From: Pyxicephalus adspersus
Lineage: Eukaryota; Chordata; Amphibia; Anura; Pyxicephalidae
Assembly (NCBI RefSeq): GCF_032062135.1
Contig: NC_092862.1
Coordinates: forward strand, 95,253,248-95,317,247
Length of the DNA: 64,000 nucleotides
Direction of reading: 5' to 3'
Program-made: the position numbers and the translations under genes
The notes under the pieces: generated by a model
The model's input: the letters and a program-made list of their open reading frames with translations, nothing else
What the model was told of the DNA's origin: nothing
Database searches by the model: none
Shown: piece after piece, positions 53,501-64,000 of the stretch
How the letters are laid out: each line of letters begins with the position of its first letter
Position numbering within the stretch: position 1 is the first letter of the stretch

Positions 53501-53819
53501 GAATGAAAGCAGTGTGTTTAAAAAAAGTGAATAAAGTTCAAAATCCTTTGCAAAACATAGCTTTTATTTCTATATACGCAAATGCATTGGGGACACTGCA
53601 CATTCCATATACCAAATCAAAACATGAAGAAACCTTTATCAAATCTGTGTTATTCATTTACAGAAAGTGAAGAAAATGGAAAACTTAAGAATTCACTGTA
53701 TTAACTGAAAAAATGTTTCAGGATTTTGCTTTCCTTTTAATCACTGAATATATATATATATATATTTAGTTATATATTTACTGTTTCTGAGAACTGCTAC
53801 ACATCTGTGTTGCATGGAG

Positions 53820-54900
53820 TCAACCAACTTTTGGCTCTTGTGAACAGGTATTCCAGCCCAGGATGATTAAATTACATTCCACAATTCTTCCGGATTTTCT
53901 TTGTTTTGTCTCAGAGACAACATTTTTGATGTTACCCCGCAAGTTTTCTAATAAATTAAGGTCCAGGGATTGGGCTGACTGCTCTGTAGCGTCAATCTTG
54001 TTGTTCTGGAGACATTGCTCATTTACTGGTTTGGAGTCGTCTAGTTGAAAAATCCATTTCAAGGCCATTTGCTCTTTGGCATAAGGTAACATGACCTCTT
54101 GAAGCATTTTCATGTATTCAAACTTGATCCATGATCCCTGGTATGTGATAAATAGGCCCAACACCAAAGTATGAGAAACAACCCCATATCATGACACTTG
54201 CATCACCATGCTTCACAGTGTACCGTGGCTTGAATTCAGTGTTTGGGGGTCGTCTGACAAACTGTCTGCGGCCCCTAGACACAAAAAGAACAATCTTGCT
54301 TTCATTAGTCCACAAAATGTTGCACTATTTCCCTTTATGCCATTGTGTTCTTTGGCAAACTGTAACCTCTTTAGCATGTCTTTTTTATCAATATTAAGAC
54401 TTTGCTTCACATAGTTGTCTTCCAATTGTAACAGTAATCACAGGTAACTTTAGACCTTCTTTGATTTTCCTGGAGCTGATCATTGACTGAGTCTTTGCCA
54501 TTTTGGCTATTCTATGAATTCAAATGACAGTTTTCTTCCACATCTTTCAGGTTTTGTTTTCCATTTTAAAGCATTTGAGATCATTTTATCTGGGCAGCCT
54601 ATCATTTTTTGCAACTCTATATATGTTTTCCCCTCCCTAATCGCCTAAACTTTTTAATCAAACAATAATGTTCTTCTGAGCAATATCTGAAAGGATCCAT
54701 TTACTCATGACCCATTTTCTGCCTTCCTTCTTTAAGTAAGGGTCATAATTGACACCTGTTTTGTCACAAGTGAATGACTTCACTAATTGAACTCCACACT
54801 GCTATTATTTTGAACAATCCCTTTTAATTAATTGTGTTTAGGCATACAGAATCAGTAGCCAGGAGCATGCATGTCATGACTGTTGGGTCTACTGGTTTTT
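53820..54900 (-). mobile_element. Tc1-type transposase pseudogene
   Basis: Minus-strand Tc1/mariner transposase with stops and frameshifts. Readable blocks, from N to C: KKDMLKRLQFAKEHNG (~54,360); WTNESKIVLF and RRQFVRRPPNTEF (~54,240-54,310); HGDASVMIWGCFSYFGVGPI (~54,150-54,210); and SAQSLDLNLLENLRG (~53,910-53,960). In working Tc1 proteins these correspond to W-T-D-E-S, V-M-W-G and S-P-D-L-N-P-I-E-N-L-W-G. The first catalytic Asp is Asn here, while the Glu of the ENL motif remains. No convincing terminal repeats were found. Certainly inactive. Confidence 0.85.
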
Positions 54901-55140
54901 TATTACTCTACTACACCTACTAGTAAATTACGCTGGGGAGCAAATTTTTTGTTGAGTTAGATCCTACATTTGTTTTTTACTATTTTTAGGGTGGTGAATC
55001 AGAAATGACCCATTTTTTTTTCTATCACATATAGTTTTTACAATACAGGGTACCCTACATTTATGCCAAAAAACATACAAATTTTACATACAATTAAAAA
55101 ATAATGAAATAACTGGAATGTACATACAAAGGATTTATTG

Positions 55141-56537
55141 TTATTCTTTGACATTTTTTTTTACAGTAACACATTTGAAAATGAATCGGTTAAGCGGTAA
55201 AGGTAAAAATTTGCGCTTATAGCTTTTCCTGGAGTGTTCAGTGTTAGGACAATCCTGCCGGATGCTCCAACAATAGTCAGCCATCATATGGTCATCCCAT
55301 CTACTCTGATTCCGTCCTTTCATGACCTTCAAATCTTGATGGAATCGTTCACCTTGCTCATCACTGACTGCACCAAGGTTTTCCGGGAAGTTAGAAAGAT
55401 GGCTATGCAGAAAATGCACCTTTATGCTCATATTGCAACCAAGCATTTTGTAACTCTCCAAGAGTTTCTGGAAAATTTCTGTGTAATTATTTGCTCGTGC
55501 GTTTCCAAGAAAATCCTTGACAAGGATTAGCTTAATGATAAGCAAGCATTCTTTTCGACTTCAGATATTGTCCTGATAAAATGTTCATCTTTGATGAGCT
55601 GCTGAATCTGTGGACCATCAAGTATACCGGCCTTTATCTTTTCAAATGACAGGGTAGAAAATGCCAAAATTAGGTACTTGAAACAGTCTCCTTCAGTTGG
55701 CAAAGCTTTAACCAACTTCATCAGACCCAGTTTCATGTGAAGAGGCGGGAATATAATATTCTTTCTATCAACAAGTGGCTCATGTAGAATGTTTTGATCA
55801 CCTGGTTTTAGGGCAGATCGTGGAGACCAATTCCTTTCCACCCAATGCCTCTCAAGCAAGCTCTGCTGTCCCACATGCACAGATAACAGGAGTACTTAGT
55901 GGATCCGCCGTTGCTGACCAAGGAGGAAGCATACCATTTTAAGATCAACACAGATAACCCAATTGTATTAGTGATATTGCAAAAACCCAAATGACTCTCT
56001 TTATGTCTGCATATTCTTCACAAGGAGAAACTGAATGGCCAATTGAGACTGACCCAAATATTTTGCCATTGTGAAGGAGGACATACTGAGCTATCGATGA
56101 ATAGCCGTCATGCAGTTGAGTTATAGATTGGAATTCCCAATTCCTCCATTAAACCAGGTATGTTATTGCAATACACAAAGCCACTGTCAGTTTCAAAGTA
56201 CTGCAGAAATGCAATTTCTCTGCTTCGAAAGTACAATACCTTCGTTACTTTTTCAAGTAAGTTTTGCTCATACAGTCTTGATGCTAGGAGTTCTGAAGCC
56301 TTCTTTGAGTCCCAAATCACATGCCAAATCACTCAACTCATGCTGATCAAATCCCTTACGAACAGAGTCCTCTTCAATTTCAAACTCTTCATCATTGTTG
56401 TCACCTAGTTCATCACCATAATCATGTTCTTCAAGAGAGGGTAGTATAACGAAAACCGGCACTGGGATTTTATCTGAATGAGTCACTGGGCGTATAGCCG
56501 ATGGTAGACTAGGATACTCTATGTCAGTGATCATCAA
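55141..56537 (-). pseudogene. Broken gene of an unclassified multi-copy protein family
   Basis: About 460 codons of related protein text on the minus strand, cut into five overlapping frames (56,268-56,537; 56,108-56,332; 55,808-55,990; 55,527-55,880; 55,141-55,545), so at least three frameshifts or stops. Recognisable pieces: ELLASRLYEQNLL, a Cys pair in YSCYLCMWDSRA, NILHEPLVDRKNIIFPPLHM, NMSIKVHFLHSHLSNFPENL, SDEQGERFHQDL, MMADYCWSIRQDC and SRKSYKRKF. I remember near-identical text in many uncharacterised, high-copy animal proteins, which suggests a mobile element, but I cannot name the superfamily. The conserved His, Asp and Cys residues look enzyme-like. No terminal repeats seen. Confidence 0.7.
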
Positions 56538-56720
56538 CCGCTGTGCTGTAGCACACTAGTGCGCCGTGAGAGATCTTCAGGTGTACCGTGGGAAATTATC
56601 CAAATCAGGGGTGGATCACCATGGCTAGGCAAGTCAATTGCAGAGCCCTGGCTCAGTTCTGGCTTCGCCCACTCGTGTCAGCAAGGGTTGCCATAGTTCC
56701 TCGCTTGTGGTAGCACAGGA
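56524..56720. repeat. hAT-type repeat, left end
   Basis: Starts CAGTGATCATCAACCGCTGT and continues GTAGCACACTAGTGCGCCGT and GAGAGATCTTCAGGTGTACC, a layout I recognise from vertebrate hAT MITEs. A candidate right end, TTTGCTGACCCCTG near 58,018-58,031, would make a 1.5-kb unit interrupted by other repeats. That pairing is uncertain. Confidence 0.5.
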
Positions 56721-57280
56721 CCTGTAGTGTGACAAGGGAATACAGAGACTGCTCTCCCTCTCTGCTCTCTCTCTCGTTGGGTAAGTCATATTGCACCTTA
56801 GCTAGAATTTCTTTTTATGTATATTCTTATAAATTGAAGGCATATACTTGTTTCCTTCCCTGTATCCATTATCTTAAATTCTATTGATTGTTAAAATTCT
56901 AACTTTCAGGGGATCTAAATATACTCTCCTTTTTTGTAGAGTGGCTGCTACATGTCTCTTGACAAATATTTGATAAAGGCTTTAAAGCTGCCTCATTTTT
57001 TTTCTAGTATTTTTACTCAGATCAATATTTGGCTACAACATGTTACTGGGTACTGAAGAAACCATGCACCATTCCAGAATATAACTAAATGGACTGGAGA
57101 TTTGCATTCCATTAACAGACAAGAATGAAGAGTGCAAAAATATACCTACTAAAATATGACACAGTTTGCACAAAATTATTATTTTAAAGCTTAGCAGCTT
57201 TTCAGCAAGTCCTGTGTTACAAATAATAGAAAAATTAAAGGTGAGGGACTCAAACCAGTAACACTGAAAGTTATTTAACC

Positions 57281-57720
57281 TCCTTGCAGTTAAGCCCGAC
57301 CTTCGCTCGGGCAAAAAAAAAGTGCAAGGATGGTTAAGCCCGAGATTTTTCACATCCTTACTTACCTGGTCCCCCTGTGCTTATCCAGCGTCGTCCTCCA
57401 TCGATCATCGTCCACCGATCTCTCCAGCGTCGGGTGCCTTCGTCGGGTGCCAGCGGGACGGTAAGAAGCCGGCCGGCATCTTGTGTTCCGCCGGCCGGCA
57501 TCTTGTGTTCCGCCGGCCGGCATCCTGTGATCCGCCGGGCCAGCGGATCACAAGATGCCGGCCGGCTTCTTACCTGGTCCTGCTGATTGTCCCACGTCCT
57601 TCTCGTTCCAGCGCCGGATGATCTCTGCAGGGAGAAGCCGTCCGGCGGAGAAAGAAAAAACCGGACGGCTCCTCCCTGCGTGCGTGATGACGTCGGCGCG
57701 TGTGCGGGAAATTCAAACTG
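57281..57720. repeat. GC-rich interspersed repeat with internal hairpin
   Basis: Begins TTAACCTCCTTGCAGTTAAG and contains CCGACCTTCGCTCGGGC. A perfect inverted repeat has 25-nt arms at 57,461-57,485 and 57,549-57,573 (core AAGCCGGCCGGCATCTTGTG and its complement). The loop holds a 22-bp tandem array of GCCGGCCGGCATCTTGTG plus TTCC. Strongly GC-rich against AT-rich surroundings. Confidence 0.75.
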
Positions 57721-57760
57721 AAACTCATTCAAACATTTTGTATTGGATTCAATACAAACT

Positions 57761-57761
<1 letters not shown>

Positions 57762-57801
<40 letters not shown>
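57762..57801. repeat. (TA)n microsatellite
   Basis: About 20 TA units directly after the GC-rich repeat. Confidence 0.9.
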
Positions 57802-57806
<5 letters not shown>

Positions 57807-58526
57807 ATTATATAAATATACACACACATATGACTATGTTGTCGAGTAACTAACAGCTGTAAAACCTGATATTGTACCCGTCTAAAAGAACATGCAACAT
57901 CATGTTTCCCATTGATCGTACTGTATTTTTAAATAAAAAACCTTTCATTGGACACCTTGTTTCTTTTTGCCTAGTGTGCATTCTTGACCTCCTGAAATGG
58001 CCAAGTAGTTCAAAAAGTTTGCTGACCCCTGGTCTAAAAGCTGGTGACTGGGGGTGCCGACGTTCAGGAGATTTAGGGGGTTTCTGAAGCTCACATTTGA
58101 AATGAAGAAACACAAAGTGTACATAACACTATCATAAAGGTTTTTCTCCAAAACATCTTTGAGTTATTTTACCTCCCCTAATTGTGAACATATTACTATT
58201 TTATTTGTTATTATTTCTGTCCAGTGCTGCTGGTGTAATTGAAGTCTAACACAGCTGCCCAATACCAAATAGGACTGCTGGAATGGATAGTGAATTAGCT
58301 GGAAGGGTAGGCACGTGTACATTGGTGGTTATATCAGTATTTAGTCCTGTCTAGTAAATATGAATCCTTCATAGATCAGGTTGCATAAATCTTATTTTAC
58401 ATTTTTATTCATAACCTGACATTCCCTGTTTTTTTAACTTTTTACAAATTCAAAGCATTGAAGACCTTGCTAAATGAGAACTCACCTCTCTATAAACTGA
58501 AGGTATTCAATAGACAATATTTTAAA

Positions 58527-58530
<4 letters not shown>

Positions 58531-58582
<52 letters not shown>

Positions 58583-58583
58583 A
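58531..58583. repeat. (TA)n microsatellite
   Basis: About 25 TA units with one phase slip. Confidence 0.9.
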
Positions 58584-58824
58584 TTTTTACATATTTTAAT
58601 CAAAGCAAAACCTCATGAATGGTGCTTTTATTTTATCAGTCAGGAATTTAATAAAACTATAAAGGATATTGTTGAAGGACAATACTCTCTTTGTTGCATT
58701 TTTGTTTATAGGAACATACTTGGCATTTAATTATTACCTCACTTTAACTGGCGAAAGTCTATTTAAAATGCAGTGGACAGATATGTATGCAGGGCTTAGA
58801 AAAGGAGTCTATTTACTGCACATA

Positions 58825-59958
58825 CAATTAGGTCCATAAATATTTGGACAGAGACAACTTTTATCTAATTTTGGTTCTGTACATTACCACAATTAATTTT
58901 AAATTAAACAACTCACATGCAGTTGAACTGCAGACTTTCAGGGGCTAAAGCCTTTTTTTACACAATCACTTCATTTCAGGGGCTCAAAAGTAATTGGACA
59001 ATTGACTCAAAGGCTATTTATTGGGCTGGTGTGGGCAATTCCTTTGTTATGTCATTATCAATTAAGCAGATAAAAGGCCTGGAGTTGATTTGAGGGGGGG
59101 TGCTTGTATGTAGAAGATTTTGCTGTGAACAGACAACATGCGGTCAAAGGAGCTCTCAATGCAGGTGAAACAAGCCATCCTTAAGCTGCAAAAACAGAAA
59201 AAACCCATCCGAGAAATTGCTACAATATAAGGAGTGCCAAAATCTACAGTTTGGTAAATCATGAGAAAGAAACAAAGCACTAGTGAACTCAGCAACCAAC
59301 CAAGTGAACAACCCTCTCTAGGAAGTAGGCGTATCGATATCCAAGTCTACCATAAAGAGAACACTGCATGAAAGTAAATACAGAGGGTGCACTGCAAGGT
59401 GCAAGCCACTTATAGCCCTCAAGTATAGAAAGGCCAAAATGGACTTTGCTAAAAAAACATCTAAAAAGCCTGCACACTCCTGGAAAAACATTCTTTGGAC
59501 AGATGAAACCAAGATCAACCTTTACCAGAATGATAGCAAGAAAAAAGTATGGAGAAGGCGTGGAACAGCTCGCCCACAAACAAACAGGAACAGGGAACCG
59601 CTGCAGTAAAGGCCTGACAGAGCATTAAAAAGGAGGAAACCCAGCATCTGGTGATGTCAATGAGTTCAAGACTACAGGCTGTCATTGCCAGCAAAGGGTT
59701 TTCATCCAAGTATTAGAAATGAACATTTTATTTTCAGCTTTTTAATTTGTCTAATTACTTTTGAGCCCCTGAAAAGAAGTGATTGTATTAAAAAAGGCTT
59801 TAGTTCCTCACATTTTTATGCAATCTTTTTGTTTAACAAAGCTGAACGTCTGCAGTTTAACTGCATGTGAGTTGTTTAATTTAAAATTAATTGTGGTAAT
59901 GTACAGAACCAAAATTAGAAAAAAATTGTCTCTGTCCAAATATTTATGGACTTAACTG
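58825..59958 (+). mobile_element. Tc1-type transposon with both long inverted termini, internally decayed
   Basis: 1.13 kb. The ends (58,825-59,000 and 59,735-59,958) are inverted copies for about 180-220 bp, sharing GTCCATAAATATTTGGACAG, GGTTCTGTACATTACCACAA and GGGGCTCAAAAGTAATT. The right arm has a ~35-bp extra stretch. A TA precedes the left end. Between the arms lies a decayed plus-strand Tc1 transposase: MRSKELSMQVKQAILKLQ and GVPKSTVW from the helix-turn-helix half, then KKPAHSWKNILWTDETKINL and KKKVWRRRGTA from the catalytic half. The segment with the later catalytic residues is deleted and several stops are present. The first Asp (WTDET) survives. Confidence 0.88.
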
Positions 59959-61300
59959 CATACCCAAAAATCAGTGGACTGGAGAACAATGCTAAAACAT
60001 ACAGTGTGAATAATAAGGTAACTTTCAGACTTGTAGACTACAACATTCTACCACATGCTTGACCGCACTCCTTTTATTCATCCAAATAGAAATAGTCGGA
60101 AACCATTTTGTGCACATGTTTGGGGTTGAATTGGGGTTTCAGGGCAGTTCCTGCAATTTACATGTCACTTCTTCCAGTGTACTTGCATTTGCATTTGTGG
60201 TGCGGTACTTGCTCCAGAGGCGTAAAAGCAAGACAAATGCATAAACACAGTGATCTGCAGTGCAGTTTGCTATATGCCCGGTAGTGCCTGTGGTTTTCCA
60301 CTGCAAGTGTGAAAGGGATCTCAGTGAATTGTGCAGAGCAAATTCGTGTGGTAAAATTATTGGTGCACCTGCCAATGTCACTTTTGTACTTGTTTGATTT
60401 AATTGTATGTATAATGTATCTGTCATGACTGCAGAACTAATGCCTCCTGTATTAAAATCTAAACATGAAACAATTCTAGTTTGTATAGGATGCACAAGCC
60501 CCATAAAATAAGCAAAAACTTTTCTGCTATTTTCAGATAAATCCCCCTTTATTGTGTTTCACACAACTCACCTTACTAGAATCTGTAGCCTAAAATGGGG
60601 GGTATTAGCAAAAATAGGCAGTCCTAATAATCCAGAAATCAGGATAATAGGCAATAGAGAATGTGGGGGTCCTGGGCAATTGCCAACTTGCCCTACCCTA
60701 GAACCAGCTCTACATGCCACAATCTTCACTGTGTCCATTAGCTACACTTTCTGGAACCTTCACAATGTCCTGCACACGTACAAATGTTTCTCTTTTGTGT
60801 AATCTGTCTGAGCCCTTTTATTTAAAAGCATTGACAAACACACTTACCATATAGGTACGATATACAGTATATTTCTATGTAGACAGGATACACCTGTTGT
60901 TTACCATTGTTCACTATTCACTTGGCAGTTAAATATCTAAACTATCATAAACTTCATTCTATGACTGGCAGAGGGCCAGACTATAGATAAGCACAAATGT
61001 TCACAATGCTCTGTTTCAAATAGCTAAAAACTAAAACTTAAACTTGTTGAAACTTGAAATGTATATACACAGGGTCTGTGTGGCCCTAAATGGGGTTGGG
61101 GCAAAAACTGACATGAAATAGAGGCAGTGCACAGTAATAATAACAAGAAGTATTGCACAATAGAAAATACTGGCAAGGATTCTATATCTTGCTTTTTAAT
61201 GAAAAAATGTGTTACAGTCTGTGTATTGTAATTCTAACAGGAAGGTAAAGAAAATCTTCCCAACGGTGACACAAATAAAACTTTATTTGTCTATGTATGT
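59959..61300. other. Non-coding stretch
   Basis: No gene recognised. Around 60,060-60,340 there is dispersed-repeat-like DNA (TTGTGGTGCGGTACTTGCTC; TTTTCCACTGCAAGTGTGAA) without clear ends. Confidence 0.5.
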
Positions 61301-61329
61301 ATATATATATATATATAAATATATATATA

Positions 61330-61703
61330 CCGTGTTTCCCCGATTATAAGCCATCCCCATTAAATAAGCCACCCCCGATTTTTGATAAAATAATTAAAAT
61401 AAGGCACTCACCCGTGAATAAGACATCCTCTGATATCCGATCCTGTGTGTGTCTCCTTGATGCTGGCTGCAGTGTGTGTCTCCTCCTGGCTGCAGTGCAG
61501 AGTGAAACTGAAAGTAAGAAGCCGGCATTCTGCACCAGGAAGCAAGCTGCTGATCCCTGCCCTAACGGAGATCCCTGCCCCAACGGAGTTACCTGCCCTA
61601 ACGGACATCCCTGCCCTAACGAAGTACCGGTAAGTGAACAGAAGGGGACAATCAATGGCATAGAGTGATCAGAAGGGGACAGTCAATGGCATAGAGTGAT
61701 CAG
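61330..61703 (+). repeat. 'CCCCGATTATAAG' type repeat with internal minisatellites, copy 2
   Basis: Starts CCGTGTTTCCCCGATTATAA and ends in the 32-bp units GTGATCAGAAGGGGACAGTC plus AATGGCATAGAG. Between them, 61,552-61,623 is a second tandem array: four 18-bp units of the type GATCCCTGCCCTAACGGA. Flanked on both sides by TA microsatellites (61,302-61,329 and 61,704-61,722). Confidence 0.75.
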
Positions 61704-61722
61704 TATATATATATATATATAT

Positions 61723-63104
61723 AACTCCGGACCCTCGCATACATACATTACATACTCCTTTGTTCTCTAGGATTTGCATTTCTTTTACACCTAACCCCTG
61801 CTCTCTGTACTTACATACTCCTTAACTCTGCTTTCTGAGCACTTAGCTGTGCATTATTTTACTTTTGATAACTGATTTCTGTGCAGGGGGCTGTGTTGCA
61901 AGCTTGTGTTTGCAGTATATACATCACATAGGTAGTGAACTAACCAGTCCTTTCAAATAACAGTGTACTGACCCAATTTAACCATTTGATAATACCATCC
62001 GTACCGTAATATGAAACTGGAGGCCACTGACATCTTCTTTGCTGAAACAATATTCTTAGCTCATTAAACTACAAATTTAGGAAAGAAAGAGTGGTATATA
62101 CATTAAAGAACTACTTCTGGAATAGGACAGAATTGCTACATCACTCAAATGGGGAACTGTCAGTTTAATAGTATGTATTACACTTACCTCAATGTCCTCA
62201 ATTCAAAGATTCCTATCCTACAGGTTGCCAAACTGACACGTCTCTGTTCCACTTACTACACTCTCTAGCCAGCTGAAATTATTTATGTGCCCTATAGGCA
62301 TGAAGATTTTACTAACAAACGAATAGTTGTAGAATGGAGGGCAAGCAGGTAAAGACTCCAAGCTCAGCAACTTGATCTCTAGATTAGTGCATGGAGGTAA
62401 ATGTAAACCTTGTCATTATACTTAACTTGGCCTAATTCAGAGATCTACATTTGTTTTAATCTTGTTCTTTATAATCTATTATGTACATTTACATTATTAC
62501 AATGTTCAGATAAGGTGTTAGCAATAGTTGCTTAACCTACTAAAATACTTTTGGCAACTGTTCACAACAACAGAGGTAATTTCCTTTTACTTATTTCAGT
62601 TTTATTGCTGTTCACACCCTTATTTACACCTGGCCAAATATAAAGTATACACCCTTGCTTGAAAAGTGTCAAGAGGGAAAGCCACTTTAAAACAGGTGAA
62701 TTGTTAGATAGAGGAAAGAAACAATAGGATTACAGTGAATTACCTAGTACCTCCAATGCTGCCAATGGGGGCTTACAATGATTATGATTATTCCCATTTA
62801 AAATTTCACATTGTCAGACCACATTTGATAGATAATTTTGTTAATTTTCATTATTTGCGCCTACTTCCAAATTATGGCCTTCAACCAAAGTGCTTTGTAA
62901 CAAGTCATCCTTGAAATCTTTAGTTTCTTTTATTGTAAATTTCCAAGTTCCTTTCTTAACTTTCTAACAGCTTAGAAACATGTGCAGAATGATCATATTA
63001 GATGGCTGGCAGGCTGCCAAAATTCTCTTGTCTTTGGAAAATAACTAGAATTTTACTGAACTTTGAAAATTGATTTATTCACAATGCTTATAGATACATT
63101 GGTG
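61723..63104. other. Non-coding stretch
   Basis: AT-rich DNA without recognisable gene, RNA or repeat. Confidence 0.6.
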
Positions 63105-64000
63105 AATGAGGGTTTGTTTTAAAATGTATATAAGTCGGGCATGGCTTGGCGAGCGCGAGAGATGGCTGCATAGGTCCTGGGCGCTGTCAGCGCCGGCCAC
63201 GATCTACAGCAATCCGGGCTTCACCTGCACCACCCATGGGCAAGGCATGGAAGGGAAGAGTGGGGAAGCTTCCCCCCACCCCAGCATCGCAGCACCTGAT
63301 GGACCAACCCTCCATCGGGGATTATATTGTGGACGCTCAGTTGGATCCCGCACAGGCCTCCAAGATGGCGCCGACACGCTCCTCAGCCACGTGGCACTGG
63401 AGCGTGCAGGGGAGCAGAGCAGACGCACAGGGCCCCCCACAACGGATGGAGGCTTACCCTGCTGAGCAGAGGGACTCTCCAGCCTCCCACCTACAGGACC
63501 CAGGATCTCCAAGGTCCCTGAGATCTCCCACAGCAAGTCCGGTGAGTCAGGGCTCCAGCCTGGAGGATTCCCCCTCCCCTGCAGCATCTCCCCAGCGAGC
63601 CCCCTCTAGGTCCCCAGATCCAACATCTACTCTGAATGCACTGACACCAGCAGCATTTAGACAGGGTGGCTCCTTCCCTGTGCACAGTACCCCAGCCCAG
63701 GGTTCTGGTGGGTTTCTCGCTTCAGGCCCCCCCCCTTTATGCCACGGTGGTCTCCTCTCCAGCAGGATCCTCAGCACCAACAGAGGATACCAGAAGGGCA
63801 GAATCTGTCCCCATGAACTTGGGGACCCCGTGACCCTCCAGAAATTAGACAGGGTGATACCCTTTTATAGAGGGGCTTCCGCCTCTCCCCTGGCAACAGT
63901 ATATACAGCTTTTACCCACTAAAGCAGACTTCCAAAATTTGGTTACTGAGGTCCAGGCCACTTGTCGCTCAGAAATTGGGGCCTTACGCAATGACCTGCA
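63105..64000 (+). mobile_element. L1-type LINE, 5' region and ORF1 start, runs off right edge
   Basis: Plus-strand GC-rich segment. A likely ORF1 start at 63,236 (MGKAWKGRVGK) leads into Pro/Ser-rich, disordered text with IGDYIVDAQL and repeated SP motifs, open to a stop at 63,920-63,922. The coding signal then continues one base out of frame as TKADFQNLVTEVQATCRSEI, a coiled-coil-like start typical of L1 ORF1 proteins. The copy therefore has at least one frameshift. The RNA-binding part of ORF1 and ORF2 would lie beyond the window. The call rests on layout and remembered family style, not on a search. Confidence 0.6.

Noticed and set aside
58458..58730. Plus-strand open frame with alternating Ile-Tyr
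   Set aside because: Translation of a TA microsatellite.
61297..61668. Open frame with repeated CPNG text
   Set aside because: Product of an 18-bp tandem repeat within a dispersed element. No gene context.

Overview
This is a stretch of vertebrate nuclear genome: AT-rich, with very long introns, GT-AG splice sites, CpG-rich 5' exons and many dispersed repeats. Two multi-exon genes can be read with confidence, both on the minus strand. They are the 5' half of CDK13 (positions 1-11,460, running off the left edge inside the kinase domain) and a complete coding region of RALA (coding exons 26,453-31,330, with a probable non-coding first exon ending at 51,095). RALA followed by CDK13 in the same orientation is the order I know from human chromosome 7p14, so this is a conserved synteny block. 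The repeats (elements resembling the amphibian 'GCGCCAACATATT...GCAGCGCTGTACA' family, the 'GGCCTGATTTATTA...CTCCAAGACTGGAG' MITE, and many TTAA- and hAT-type MITEs) point to a frog, perhaps a ranoid. That species guess is from memory, not from a search.

Layout. 1-11,460: CDK13 exons 7 (partial) to 1, split by introns of 0.4 to 5 kb. 11,461-11,760: CpG-rich CDK13 5' flank. About 11.8-23.8 kb: intergenic DNA with no recognisable gene. About 23.8-26.45 kb: probable RALA 3' UTR. 26,453-31,352: RALA exons 5 to 2. 31,353-51,094: RALA intron 1, which holds most of the mobile-element debris, including a dead Tigger/pogo transposase and many MITEs. 51,095-51,480: RALA exon 1 and CpG-rich promoter. 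51.7-52.2 kb: a degenerate ~30-bp minisatellite. 53.5-60 kb: a dense transposon graveyard with a decayed Tc1 transposase, the broken remnant of an unclassified multi-copy protein gene, hAT-like and GC-rich hairpin repeats, and a Tc1-type element with both long inverted termini. 63.1 kb to the right edge: the start of an L1-type LINE.

The two genes encode unrelated regulators: a transcription elongation kinase and an exocyst/Ral-GEF-pathway small GTPase. They are neighbours by ancestry, not by pathway. Every splice junction I assigned keeps the reading frame, and the joined RALA exons give exactly 206 codons plus stop, the usual length of the family.

I did not find a clearly new biological system. 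The best candidates for a second look are the unclassified transposon-like gene remnant at 55.1-56.5 kb, a perfect 70-bp tandem duplication in RALA intron 2, a repeat family that carries its own 32-bp minisatellite at two loci 17 kb apart, and nested MITEs with readable target-site duplications.
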